This document shows positions 10,521 through 18,222 of a stretch of 64,000 bases of DNA, piece after piece; the first letter of the stretch is position 1, and the number at the start of each line of letters is the position of its first letter. The stretch comes from Paraktedonobacter carboxidivorans (GTDB taxonomy: Bacteria; Chloroflexota; Ktedonobacteria; Ktedonobacterales; Ktedonobacteraceae): contig JBEVTI010000028.1 of the NCBI GenBank assembly GCA_041156125.1, forward strand, positions 1-64,000, in the 5' to 3' direction. The position numbers were made by a program, and so were the translations under genes. The notes under the pieces were generated by a model. It saw only the letters and a list, made by a program, of their open reading frames with translations. It made no database searches and was not told the origin of the DNA.

Positions 10521-11108
10521 ATGATGTTTTATCCAGCCGTAGCCCATGTTCCTGAGTTATTGGCGACCAGTGAATTTCTGCTGCGCCCGTTGCGTGCCAC
10601 TGATGTTAATCTGGACTATGATGCAGTGATGTCTACCCGTGCCGAGTTGTTATTGCACAGCGGTGGCTCCTGGCCACAGCCAGATTTTCCAATTCAGGAG
10701 AACCTGCTGGACCTCGCTCGCCATGAACAGGAACATATTGATCGCGTGGCCTTTACTTACACCATCATGAATCCTCTCGAAACAGAATGTCTGGGCTGCA
10801 TCTATATCAATCCTGCCGCGTGGATACTCAAGCGGACAGCAGCCAGCCCTGAGCAGATCGCTACTGGTAGCGAGTACGAGGCCTGGGTTAGCTTCTGGAT
10901 TCGTCACAGTCGCCTGGCCGATAAGTTGGATGCACGCGTACTTGATGCCCTGCTCTCCTGGTTGTCTACCGAGTGGGCCTTTGAGCGCGTTATTTTCGTT
11001 GCCCGCAAAGAACAGGCACGCCAGATTCAGCTCTTTATAGATGCTGACCTGCGCCTCCTGTTTACTCTGCCTCACTCACTTGCCTATACACCACCTACCG
11101 CGCTATAA
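10521..11108 (+). CDS. GNAT-like acetyltransferase
   Basis: About 195 residues with a GNAT-like layout: an N-terminal FLLRPLRATDVN strand-helix, a central strand ending in ECLGCIYINP, then AWVSFWIRHS leading to helix ARVLDALLSWL and FERVIFVARKEQARQIQLF. The acetyl-CoA loop (Q/RxxGxG/A) is not clear, so this is a divergent member. The ATG at 10521 follows AAAGGG. The frame is open further upstream only because it reads through the parS palindrome. Substrate unknown. Confidence 0.7.
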   Translation: MMFYPAVAHVPELLATSEFLLRPLRATDVNLDYDAVMSTRAELLLHSGGSWPQPDFPIQENLLDLARHEQEHIDRVAFTYTIMNPLETECLGCIYINPAAWILKRTAASPEQIATGSEYEAWVSFWIRHSRLADKLDARVLDALLSWLSTEWAFERVIFVARKEQARQIQLFIDADLRLLFTLPHSLAYTPPTAL

Positions 11109-11129
11109 CTTGCCACGCAGAGATCAGGA

Positions 11130-11145
11130 TGTTTCACGTGAAACA
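11130..11145. promoter_or_regulatory. parS site in a 26-bp palindrome
   Basis: Exact parS core. CAGGA before and TCCTG after extend it to a perfect 26-bp palindrome (11125-11150). It lies just downstream of the acetyltransferase stop, so it might also act in the RNA as a hairpin. Confidence 0.92.
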
Positions 11146-11396
11146 TCCTGGCTTCTGCTACATTATCCCGGAGTTTGACATCCTTCCGCTTCTATGCTGA
11201 ACTATAAAGGAACTACCTACCGTTGATTTATCCAGTGCAAAGATACTACAGCTACGAAGGAGATGGCTGCTGACCGCATCTAGCACTCTGAGATCGCGCA
11301 AGGGAGCTAGAGAGAGCAGATAGCCTGGCTGGCTTGGCCACTTTCCTGAATAGATATAGTCAACATGTACTGGTGTACGAAAGAGAGAGCAAGCCT

Positions 11397-11822
11397 GTGA
11401 TTACTGGTATTGGCCACGTGGCCTTTGTGATCAGCGACCTTGAGCGTTCACTGGATTTTTATTGCGCTAAACTGGGTTTTGAGCAGGCATTTATCCTTGA
11501 TCGCGAGGGTACTCCTTCGCCCTGGATTATCTATATCCAGATTGCGCCTGGCCATTTTATCGAACTCTTCCCCGGTGGAACTGGCGAGAACGAGGTTCGG
11601 CCAGTTGGTTACAATCATTTCTGTCTGCTGGTTGATGATCTGTCCGCTACTCTCAAAGAGCTGGCAGCACGCGGTATCGCGATCTCCGGTGAGCCTGTTC
11701 TGGGTCTTGATAACAACTGGCAGTACTGGTTGAAAGATCCCGATGGCAATGCTCTTGAGTTGATGCAAATTACCAGTTCTTCGCCGCAGTTCGCGGCAGA
11801 TGCCAGCTGGTCTGCCAGCTAA
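11397..11822 (+). CDS. VOC-superfamily (glyoxalase-like) protein
   Basis: A vicinal-oxygen-chelate protein of about 141 residues with the two paired beta-alpha-beta-beta-beta modules. ITGIGHVAFVISDLERSL carries the first metal-type His, NHFCLLVDDL the second module, and the end has FKDPDGNALELMQ-like WLKDPDGNALELMQ with a metal-type Glu. Members include lyases, dioxygenases and resistance proteins, and the substrate cannot be told here. I start at GTG 11397, which gives the usual beginning of the family; a TTG at 11334 would add 21 residues but has no ribosome site. Confidence 0.8.
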   Translation: MITGIGHVAFVISDLERSLDFYCAKLGFEQAFILDREGTPSPWIIYIQIAPGHFIELFPGGTGENEVRPVGYNHFCLLVDDLSATLKELAARGIAISGEPVLGLDNNWQYWLKDPDGNALELMQITSSSPQFAADASWSAS

Positions 11823-11844
11823 TTTCTAAAGGGAATTTTTGGTG

Positions 11845-11894
11845 AGTGGGAGCAGGAAGGTTGGCGACCAGCCGCCAACCTTCCTGCTCCCACT
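11845..11894. terminator. Hairpin terminator after the VOC gene
   Basis: Perfect 22-base arms with a 6-base loop, 23 bases after the stop codon. Confidence 0.75.
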
Positions 11895-11943
11895 TATAGA
11901 GGATGAATTGAGTCGCTACACGGCCTTTTGGGTTGCAGAGGGA

Positions 11944-11959
11944 TGTTTCACGTGAAACA
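11944..11959. promoter_or_regulatory. parS site (ParB-binding centromere)
   Basis: Exact TGTTTCACGTGAAACA at the head of the detached repeat copy. Confidence 0.92.
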
Positions 11960-12047
11960 TTCTCTTGCTGGTGTTCGGCCTGCTCGACGGGCCTGAGATC
12001 CTCACCTGGCGCGTGGCTTTTTCTCTAGAATGACGTACATAGAGGGA
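11944..12047 (+). repeat. Detached copy of the parS-headed repeat unit
   Basis: It begins with an exact parS (11944-11959) and continues with a diverged copy of the unit found in the array at 12856-13160. It is closest to that array's third unit, sharing GGTGTTCGGCCTG, CCTGGCGCGTG, the TTTTTCTC stretch and the AGAATG and AGAGGGA end. The TPR gene lies between this copy and the array. Confidence 0.8.
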
Positions 12048-12113
12048 TAAATAAATCCATGATAGAATAAGAGGGATGAGCAAATCAAGAAAGGCATTGA
12101 GGAGGAAACACTG

Positions 12114-12620
12114 ATGCGAGATAGTTTGGCAGAAGTTATTCAACTGCGTGAAACTGGACGGGCCAGGCAAGATCAAGCCATTTTGGAGGAAGCACGAACG
12201 CTCCTTTTAGACCTGGCTGCTGCCTACCCGGATGATGCCGAGATCACCTTCCAGACCGCAGTGGTGTATGACAATCTGGGACTCGAACGGGAATCCATCC
12301 CTTTTTATCTAAAGGCTCTCGACCAGGGACTCGCTGGACCAGATCTTGAAAGAGCTTTAATGGGTCTGGGAAGCACATACCGTGGATTAGGGGAGTATCA
12401 GCAAGCGCAGGAAACATTACGTCGAGGGATGAGAGAATTTCCTCACAACCGGGCCATTCAGGTCTTTCTTGCGATGACCCTGTACAATTTGCAGGACTAC
12501 AAAGAGGCGATGGAACTTGTTCTGAGCAATCTGATGGAGACCACCTCAGACGAAAAGCTTCAGTACTTTAAACGAGGTATTTCGTACTATGCACTCCATC
12601 TTGATGAAACGGGGGGATAA
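12114..12620 (+). CDS. Tetratricopeptide-repeat protein
   Basis: A soluble helical protein of 168 residues resembling the TPR_5 type. Repeats can be seen at AYPDDAEITFQTAVVYDNLG (about 40-60), SIPFYLKALDQG, ALMGLGSTYRGLGEYQQAQE (about 82-101) and NRAIQVFLAMTLYNLQDYKE. Such proteins are protein-protein scaffolds and no enzymatic motif is present. A GAGGAGGAAA ribosome site precedes the ATG. The gene stands alone between two copies of the parS repeat, which suggests that it and its flank moved in or were duplicated around. Confidence 0.8.
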   Translation: MRDSLAEVIQLRETGRARQDQAILEEARTLLLDLAAAYPDDAEITFQTAVVYDNLGLERESIPFYLKALDQGLAGPDLERALMGLGSTYRGLGEYQQAQETLRRGMREFPHNRAIQVFLAMTLYNLQDYKEAMELVLSNLMETTSDEKLQYFKRGISYYALHLDETGG

Positions 12621-12855
12621 TGGCAAAGTCGCGACCTCTGCGTTCTCGACATCTCATGACGCGGTACAAGTCCAGGTACGTGACCAATGAGATGAGCAGG
12701 CTTTTGAGCAACACACCCTGGAGCAAGAAGCACGCCGAAACGAGCACCTCAGGTCAAACTCAGTGAAAGAGAGCAAAACGCGTTAGAGCACCTCCCAAAG
12801 TGCCAGCGCAGCGAACAACAGCAGGTGCTGAGAGCTATCTGCTAAAGGAGAGGAA
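12621..12855. other. Non-coding stretch with a possible gene remnant
   Basis: No intact gene. A short open stretch around 12694-12790 reads DEQAFEQHTLEQEARRNEHL, a charged coiled-coil like the tails of some transposon-spread nuclease families (for example Uma2). It has no start codon and a stop directly upstream, so it is at most a fragment. Confidence 0.25.
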
Positions 12856-12871
12856 TGTTTCACGTGAAACA
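12856..12871. promoter_or_regulatory. parS site, array unit 1
   Basis: Exact TGTTTCACGTGAAACA; symmetry extends to GGAA before and TTCC after. Confidence 0.93.
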
Positions 12872-12950
12872 TTCCCTCGCTGGTGTTCGGCCTGCGCGAC
12901 GGGTCCGCGATCCTCGCCTACAATGCTACTTTTCCCAGGTGGGAGAGGGA

Positions 12951-12966
12951 TGTTTCACGTGAAACA
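12951..12966. promoter_or_regulatory. parS site, array unit 2
   Basis: Exact TGTTTCACGTGAAACA, 95 bp after the previous site. Confidence 0.93.
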
Positions 12967-13045
12967 TTCCCTCGCTGGTGTTCGGCCTGCGCGACAGGTC
13001 CGCGATCCTCGCCCACAATGCTACTTTTCCCAGGTGGTAGGGGAA

Positions 13046-13061
13046 TGTTTCACGTGAAACA
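13046..13061. promoter_or_regulatory. parS site, array unit 3
   Basis: Exact TGTTTCACGTGAAACA; flanks GGGGAA and TTCCCTC extend the symmetry. Confidence 0.93.
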
Positions 13062-13144
13062 TTCCCTCACCGGTGTTCGGCCTGCGCGACGGGTCCGCGA
13101 TCCTCGCCTGGCGCGTGATTTTTTCTCCAGAATGGTTAGAGGGA

Positions 13145-13160
13145 TGTTTCACGTGAAACA
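13145..13160. promoter_or_regulatory. parS site, array unit 4, in a 28-bp palindrome
   Basis: Exact parS core. GAGGGA before and TCCCTC after make a perfect 28-bp palindrome (13139-13166), ending 27 bases from the hutH stop. Confidence 0.93.
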
Positions 13161-13193
13161 TCCCTCGTTGATGGGTGGCAATAAAGCATGCCT

Positions 13194-14735
13194 CTATGCT
13201 GGCATGTCGAAGGCTCCTTCTTTAATGGCACGAGCCAGTTTAGTGATGTCAGGGGCTATGCTGCGATCCTGCTCAAGTTTGGGGATCAGAGAGCGCACGA
13301 TGGCGAAGGCCCTGCGTACTCCTGTGCCGGGTTGCATGGGCAGGCGGAAGTCGAGCATCTGGGCGGCACACATCAATTCGATCGCGACGATCTGATACGC
13401 TTGCTCCAGGATATGCAGCATCTTGTGGGCGCTGGTGGCTCCCATACTGTTGAAGTCCTCCATGCCAGCGCTGGTGGGAATGGAGTCGATACTTGCGGGA
13501 TGAGCCAGTACTTTGATTTCATTTGTCAGAGCGGCGGCGACGTATTGCGCGACCATAAAGCCAGAATTTAGACCAGGATTGGGCGTGAGGAAGAGGGGCG
13601 CGCCATTTTCGTCCCAATCGTGGGGTCCCATGAGATTATAGATGCGGCGTTCGGAGAAGCTGGCAAGTTGAGCAATAGCCAGGGCCATAGTATCCAGCGC
13701 CAGAGCTAACGGTTGACCATGAAAGTTGCCGCCACTAAGCACTTCATCATCCTCAGGAAAGACGAGCGGATTGTCGGTGACGGCCCCCAGTTCGCACTCA
13801 AAGACTCCAGCACAATACTCCAGAGCGTCACGTATCGCCCCTAAGACCTGGGGAGCACAGCGCATGGTATAAGGATCTTGCACACGCGCACAATCCTGAT
13901 GGCTCAGATTAATCTCGCTATCCTGGACCAACGCGAGCAGACGCGCTGCCGTCGCCTTCTGGCCGATCTGCCCACGGCGCGCGTGAATACGTGGGTCCAG
14001 AGGGATATGGCTGCCCATCAGACCCTCGATGCTCATTGCACAGGCAACCTCAGCCGCGCGCAATAATGTCTGCGCATCTGCCAGGGCCAGGATGGCGCTG
14101 GCTTCCATCAGATGCGTGCCGTTGATCAGAGCCAGGCCCTCTTTGGCGCGTAAGCTCAGTGGTGTCAGGCCAACCTGAGCCAGAGCCATAGCACCTCCCA
14201 TATGTTCGCCGCGATAGATCACCTCACCCTCGCCAATTAGAATCAATGCCAGGTGGGCCAGGGGAGCAAGATCGCCGCTGGCACCTACGGAACCACGCGA
14301 GGGAATAATGGGATAGCAGCGTGTATTTAGCATCCCCAACAATAAACTCACTACTTCAACCCGCACTCCTGAATTACCTCGCGCCAGGCTGGCCGCTAAT
14401 AATAACATCATGGCACGTGCTATATCTTCGCCCAAAGGTTCACCGACACCTGCAGCATGACTACGCAGCAGATTATGCTGTAATTCTGGCAGTTGCTCGT
14501 AGGGAATACGCACCCGACTGAGATGACCAAAGCCGGTAGTTACTCCATAAACTTTCTGGCCTTCATCAGCCATACGATCGATGACGCGCCGAGCTGCATT
14601 GATACGCTCTAAAGAAGCTGCATCCAAAACTACCGATATATAATGGCGCGCTACGCCCAATACTTCGGCACAGGTCAACTCCTGGCCCTTTAAATGGACC
14701 TCGCTGGGGAAGATAAGAAGAGTATCTACTTTCAT
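13194..14735 (-). CDS. hutH: Histidine ammonia-lyase
   Basis: Converts histidine to urocanate and ammonia, the first step of histidine breakdown. The 513 residues include the Ala-Ser-Gly of GSVGASGDLAPLAH, which cyclises to the MIO electrophile, plus YGVTTGFG with the catalytic Tyr, the LINGTH segment, QDPYTMRCAPQVLGA, and DNPLVF. The ATG at 14735 follows AAAGGAAATCC; an upstream ATG at 14840 would add 35 hydrophobic residues foreign to the family. hutI is 1.4 kb away on the same strand, but hutU and hutG are not in the window. Confidence 0.97.
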   Translation of the reverse strand: MKVDTLLIFPSEVHLKGQELTCAEVLGVARHYISVVLDAASLERINAARRVIDRMADEGQKVYGVTTGFGHLSRVRIPYEQLPELQHNLLRSHAAGVGEPLGEDIARAMMLLLAASLARGNSGVRVEVVSLLLGMLNTRCYPIIPSRGSVGASGDLAPLAHLALILIGEGEVIYRGEHMGGAMALAQVGLTPLSLRAKEGLALINGTHLMEASAILALADAQTLLRAAEVACAMSIEGLMGSHIPLDPRIHARRGQIGQKATAARLLALVQDSEINLSHQDCARVQDPYTMRCAPQVLGAIRDALEYCAGVFECELGAVTDNPLVFPEDDEVLSGGNFHGQPLALALDTMALAIAQLASFSERRIYNLMGPHDWDENGAPLFLTPNPGLNSGFMVAQYVAAALTNEIKVLAHPASIDSIPTSAGMEDFNSMGATSAHKMLHILEQAYQIVAIELMCAAQMLDFRLPMQPGTGVRRAFAIVRSLIPKLEQDRSIAPDITKLARAIKEGAFDMPA

Positions 14736-14800
14736 GAGTGGATTTCCTTTCAAGGCTGCTTTCCCTTTATACGGATATGCCAGCAAATAGAGAGGCAGAT

Positions 14801-14809
14801 TGTATAGCA
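14801..14809 (-). promoter_or_regulatory. Extended -10 promoter of hutH
   Basis: On the minus strand TGCTATACA (TGn plus TATACA) lies 66 bases upstream of the hutH start, matching the extended -10 type used elsewhere in this window. Confidence 0.45.
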
Positions 14810-14907
14810 CAAAGATTATTGGTGGGTCGCTACAATACAAATAGTAAGACGTTTCTGCTTAGCTGATTTTATCACCGTCTGAACCTTAGAGTGAAACCGA
14901 GGGAACC

Positions 14908-15303
14908 ATGAGTATTATTCCAGATAAAGAAAAGAACATTCTCCAATCCACCAGCCTGGCCCATGTTGCGACCATTGGACCCAAGCATGAGCCTCAGTCA
15001 AATCCAGTCTGGTTTGACTGGGATGGTACCTATGTCCGCATCAGCCAGACAAAGACGCGCCAGAAATATCGCAACCTGGAACGCGATCCACACATCGCAT
15101 TATCGATCACTGATCCTAAAAATCCCTATCATTATTTAGAGATTCGCGGCAAAGTGGTGCGTATTGAAGACGATAGCCAGAGAAAATTCATCGATGCTCT
15201 GGCCAGGAAATACATGGGGGTTGATCGCTATCCCTATCACCAGGCAGGGGAAGAGCGTGTGATTCTCTATATTGAACCAGAGCATACAACTTCCATGGGC
15301 TAA
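14908..15303 (+). CDS. PPOX-class F420-dependent oxidoreductase-like protein
   Basis: A 131-residue split-barrel flavin/F420-binding protein of the pyridoxamine-phosphate-oxidase superfamily. The order is ILQSTSLAHVATIGPKHEPQ, NPVWFDWDGTYVRI, KYRNLERDPHIALSI, YLEIRGKVVRIEDD and a C-terminal RVILYIEPEH. These are hallmarks of the small F420-dependent PPOX group rather than of true PdxH. It diverges from hutH and has no evident partner. The substrate is unknown. Confidence 0.85.
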   Translation: MSIIPDKEKNILQSTSLAHVATIGPKHEPQSNPVWFDWDGTYVRISQTKTRQKYRNLERDPHIALSITDPKNPYHYLEIRGKVVRIEDDSQRKFIDALARKYMGVDRYPYHQAGEERVILYIEPEHTTSMG

Positions 15304-15310
15304 TCTGCTG

Positions 15311-15360
15311 TATATGAGTTATGCCTGATTTTGCAAAATCAGGCCAAAACAGCTTTTTTC
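15311..15360 (+). repeat. Dispersed palindromic repeat
   Basis: A perfect 20-bp palindrome CCTGATTTTGCAAAATCAGG preceded by ATGAGTTATG and followed by CCAAAACAGCTTTTTT. The element at 41591-41635 is nearly the same on the opposite strand. It directly follows the PPOX stop codon. Confidence 0.75.
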
Positions 15361-15564
15361 TCCCTGGAGAAAAGCGGAGGTTTGGCGGGCTCTGCGCGCC
15401 CACTAAACCTCTGCAAAACACAAAGGTGGGTCGCTGCGCCGAAAAGGGTGAACTGAACAGACGATGAGCGCGTGTTCCAAAGTCAGACATGGTTCATAAA
15501 AAGGCAGACACAAAGTTGTTGCTTGATGCTATTTAACCCAACAATAAAGCAAAATAGCAAATGC

Positions 15565-15660
15565 AATCCAGTCCGAAAAGCCCAACAATCTGGTCCGAAA
15601 AACTCTGTAATCTGGTCCGAAAAGCTCTGCAATTCATCCCCAAAAAGCTGAGCAAATCAG
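15565..15660 (+). repeat. 22-bp tandem repeats, about 4.5 copies
   Basis: Copies start at 15565, 15587, 15609 and 15631 with a decayed fifth near 15653. The consensus is AATCTGGTCCGAAAAGCTCTGC; copies 2 and 3 are nearly identical. A 22-bp period is about two helical turns, as in iterons. Confidence 0.8.
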
Positions 15661-16089
15661 TCAAAATGGACAGTAAAAAGTGGAGATCTAGACAACAAAA
15701 ATAGGCAAAAATGTGATGTTACTTATATGGACATCTAAACATCAGGACGCCATTTTCAATGTCCTTAATCATCTTATTATTCCATTTTGCCTGTAGGTTT
15801 ATCTTAACCTATAAATCTGTTTTAACGATCATATGCCCGTTTTTTGTCATAATGAACCTAAAATGGCGTCGATTTTTGCAGGGCGGAAAGTTCTGAATTC
15901 TCCAGTATTCTCCAGTATTTTCCTGGACTTTTTGGAATTTTTTTTAGAAAAAGTACGGACCAGAATCACGATTTTTAAGCTCAACAAGGGGCGCGCTCTA
16001 AGATAGAAATAGCTCTAGAAATCGATAGGTATATAAAACGATCTTCGTCTTTTTATATACCAGAAATTTTCTAACATTTGCCAAAAAGA

Positions 16090-16154
16090 AGAAGGCTGTC
16101 TACGCAGGTATATATGTTTCACGTGAAACATTGTCTCCGCGTAGACAACCTTCT
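16090..16154. terminator. hutI terminator hairpin enclosing parS
   Basis: AGAAGGCTGTCTACGC (16090-16105) pairs with GCGTAGACAACCTTCT (16139-16154) with one mismatch, and the loop holds an exact parS at 16115-16130. The right arm touches the hutI stop codon. Confidence 0.65.
16115..16130. promoter_or_regulatory. parS site inside a hairpin loop
   Basis: Exact TGTTTCACGTGAAACA, the rightmost parS of the window. Confidence 0.92.
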
Positions 16155-17431
16155 TATAAAAATAGAACCGAGTCAACGAGGTTGGTGCCGAAGTGGTAGC
16201 CAATCTCTTGATAATCGCGAACAGACCAGAAGGTGAGTTCACAACGTTTACCGATTTCCAGGCTGCCGATGCTCTCCTGCAAACCGAGGGCGCGAGCACC
16301 ATTGATTGTCGAGGCAGTCAAAGCCTCTTCAAGGCTCATATGCATGGATGACATAGCCAGAGCAACAATAGTCTGCATGTTCTCACAATACGAGGTGCCA
16401 GGGTTAAAGTCAGTAGCCAGGGCAACATACAGGCCGCGGTCGAGAAAACGGCGCGCGGAGGGATAAGGCGTGCGCAGGGTATACGAACAGCCGGGCAGGA
16501 GGGTCGCGACCACCCCGGCTGCGCGTAAAGCGTCCAGATCGTCATCGCTGGCAAAGTCCAGGTGGTCCGCGGAAGTCGCTCCCAGTTCAGCGGCCAGGCG
16601 CGCCCCCCCGGAGGGACTGAGCTGGTCCGCGTGCAATTTGAGACCGTAGCCCAGTTCACGCGCGCGGGTAAGAATGCGCCGGCATTCCTCGACACTAAAG
16701 GCTTCGCGCTCGCAGAAAGCGTCACAGAAGCGCGCCAGGCCGACAAACGAGGGCAACATCTCCTCGACAAGCAAGTCAACATATGCCTCGCGCTTCTCGC
16801 GATATTCAGGCGGAATGCTATGCGCGCCCAGAAATGTGGGCACGACACGCACGCGCTCGGACTGGCCAGGCAGTGCTTCAGTGTAGTTCAAACCGTTAAT
16901 AATATTCAGGCAGGCCTCTTCAGTGCTGATATTCAGACCATAGCCTGTTTTGACCTCAACTGTACTCGTGCCATGCTGGCGGATGCTCTGCAATCTGTTA
17001 AGTGCCAGTTCGGCCAGCGTCTCCGCGTCGGCGGCGCGAGTAGCGCGCACGGTATTGAGCAGACCGCCGCCTTGCGCTAGCAGTTCGCCGTAGCTGGCAC
17101 CCTGGCGGCGCAGATGAAATTCAGCCGCGCGGTTGCCAGCAAAGATCAGATGGGTATGTGAGTCTACCAGGCCAGGCGTTATTACCTTCTGCTCAGCATC
17201 AATAATCCTGATGCCATCGCCGCGTTTATGCTCGTGCTGGAACAGTGGTTCGGCGTCATCGTCAGGTCCCAGCCAGACAATCTGTCCGTGATGAACAGCG
17301 AGAGCCGCGTTAGTAATCACCTGGAGTACGCCGCTTGCCCCTGGCACTGGCTGTTGTGAAATAGTTACAAGTTGCCCAATGTTGCGTATAACACTGCTGG
17401 CCAGAATCTCCGGCCTGGCTGAATCAGACAT
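16154..17431 (-). CDS. hutI: Imidazolonepropionase
   Basis: Opens the ring of imidazolone-5-propionate in histidine degradation. This 425-residue amidohydrolase-superfamily enzyme has the metal pair in PGLVDSHTHLIFAGNR, EVKTGYGL, a metal His in PTFLGAHSIPPEY, GLKLHADQLSPSGGA and the final metal Asp in ALATDFNPGTSYC. AAGGAGG precedes the ATG. It lies in line with hutH, but an opposite-strand gene and an 850-bp gap separate them, so they are probably separate transcripts. Confidence 0.97.
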   Translation of the reverse strand: MSDSARPEILASSVIRNIGQLVTISQQPVPGASGVLQVITNAALAVHHGQIVWLGPDDDAEPLFQHEHKRGDGIRIIDAEQKVITPGLVDSHTHLIFAGNRAAEFHLRRQGASYGELLAQGGGLLNTVRATRAADAETLAELALNRLQSIRQHGTSTVEVKTGYGLNISTEEACLNIINGLNYTEALPGQSERVRVVPTFLGAHSIPPEYREKREAYVDLLVEEMLPSFVGLARFCDAFCEREAFSVEECRRILTRARELGYGLKLHADQLSPSGGARLAAELGATSADHLDFASDDDLDALRAAGVVATLLPGCSYTLRTPYPSARRFLDRGLYVALATDFNPGTSYCENMQTIVALAMSSMHMSLEEALTASTINGARALGLQESIGSLEIGKRCELTFWSVRDYQEIGYHFGTNLVDSVLFL

Positions 17432-17544
17432 GGCTGGATGGCCTCCTTCGTCCTTTATAATCAGTTGCTTTGTTTATAGCATAGTTTAGCGCTCGCGTCG
17501 AGGGGATAAAAGCGCTCGCTTCCCTTGCTCTTCGCTCGCGGATT

Positions 17545-17553
17545 TGTTACACT
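17545..17553 (+). promoter_or_regulatory. Extended -10 promoter
   Basis: TGTTACACT (TGn plus TACACT) lies 43 bases upstream of the small helix-turn-helix-like gene. Confidence 0.4.
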
Positions 17554-17595
17554 GTAGAGCAGCGCAAACAATTTGATCTACACGAGGACACATAT

Positions 17596-17838
17596 ATGCG
17601 GGCAATTGACGATAGCGGCCCCAAATACGCCGCCGTCCTGCGAGAACTGCTGATCTGGAAGCAACTGCCTGAGAGCGACCTGGCGCGGTTGGTACGCCAG
17701 TATTTTCTGGTGACTGACGATTTCCGCGATATGGAGGATCAGGGTCTGCTCACTCTGGCTTTTGTCGGCGATGAATACCTGGTCAGTGTAACGACGCTAG
17801 GCCGCCTCTGGCTTGAACAATACGACAGCACTCATTAG
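17596..17838 (+). CDS. Small winged-helix-like protein
   Basis: An 80-residue protein with helices AAVLRELLIW, ESDLARLVRQYF and TDDFRDMEDQGLL, followed by a two-strand hairpin LTLAFVGDEYLVSVT and a last helix. That order resembles a compact winged helix. I do not recognise a family. It is 17 bases upstream of a rhodanese gene, so the pair is probably one operon, with this protein perhaps its regulator. Confidence 0.6.
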   Translation: MRAIDDSGPKYAAVLRELLIWKQLPESDLARLVRQYFLVTDDFRDMEDQGLLTLAFVGDEYLVSVTTLGRLWLEQYDSTH

Positions 17839-17855
17839 AAAGAAGGAGACTTTCC

Positions 17856-18209
17856 ATGCCTTATACGGATGAAGCTGAGGCTTTTCCTTACCAGACGATT
17901 GGCACCGACGAAGCAAGAAAGCTGATTGAGCAGGGCACGCGTGTGATCGATGTGCGCCAGCCAGAGGAATGGCAGAGCGGACATATCGCCGAGGCTACGC
18001 TGGTGCCACTTAATGGTATCTACACTTTTGGTCAGGCACTTAAAGATCTTGGCCTGCCAGAGGATGAAGAGGTAATCTTTGTCTGCCGCTCTGGCCAGAG
18101 AAGCGCGACCGCCAGCGAGATCGCTCTGGTGGCTGGCCTGAAAAAGGTTTTTAACCTGGCTAACGGCATGAACGGTTGGGGCAACCGGAATTATCCTATC
18201 ACTTATTAA
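17856..18209 (+). CDS. Rhodanese-like sulfurtransferase
   Basis: A single-domain rhodanese of 117 residues with RVIDVRQPEEWQSGHI near residue 30 and the active-site loop CRSGQRSA near residue 76, whose cysteine carries the persulfide. The CRSGxR loop is that of GlpE/PspE-type sulfurtransferases. AGAAGGAG precedes the ATG. It is co-oriented with fabI, with 105 bases between. Confidence 0.93.
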   Translation: MPYTDEAEAFPYQTIGTDEARKLIEQGTRVIDVRQPEEWQSGHIAEATLVPLNGIYTFGQALKDLGLPEDEEVIFVCRSGQRSATASEIALVAGLKKVFNLANGMNGWGNRNYPITY

Positions 18210-18222
18210 TTATATTAGATGA

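Larger units (their letters stand above)
12856..13160 (+). repeat. Tandem array of parS-headed 95-bp units
   Basis: Each unit begins with an exact parS. The parS starts are at 12856, 12951, 13046 and 13145, giving periods of 95, 95 and 99 bp, with the fourth unit cut short after its parS. Between sites the units share CCCTCGCTGGTGTTCGGCC, GCGCGAC, GGTCCGCGATCCTCGCC and, in the first two, CAATGCTACTTTTCCCAGG. The third has a different second half that matches the copy at 11944. No open frame is conserved across units. Confidence 0.92.
15304..16153. other. 850-bp AT-rich gap with repeats
   Basis: No gene is visible. From left to right it holds a dispersed palindrome, an imperfect hairpin near 15377-15416, a 22-bp tandem array (15565-15660), an 11-bp inverted repeat with widely spaced arms (15746-15756 and 15860-15870), a TAGGTT..AACCTA inverted repeat at 15794-15811, and a hairpin holding parS (16090-16154). 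It is clearly more AT-rich than its neighbours. Confidence 0.7.

Noticed and set aside
12856..13160. CRISPR array
   Set aside because: The repeats are palindromic parS cores in units that are conserved over their full length; there are no unique spacers and no cas genes.
12800..13395. Overlapping plus-strand frames containing MFHVKH or RDVSRETF repeats
   Set aside because: The repeated peptide is the parS palindrome and its flanks read in different frames; there is no ribosome site and no conservation of one frame across array units.
15565..15660. CRISPR array from 22-bp repeats
   Set aside because: The units are directly abutting, with no spacers.
15304..16153. Chromosomal replication origin
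   Set aside because: AT-rich and repeat-bearing, but I see no DnaA boxes and no dnaA, dnaN or rpmH nearby.
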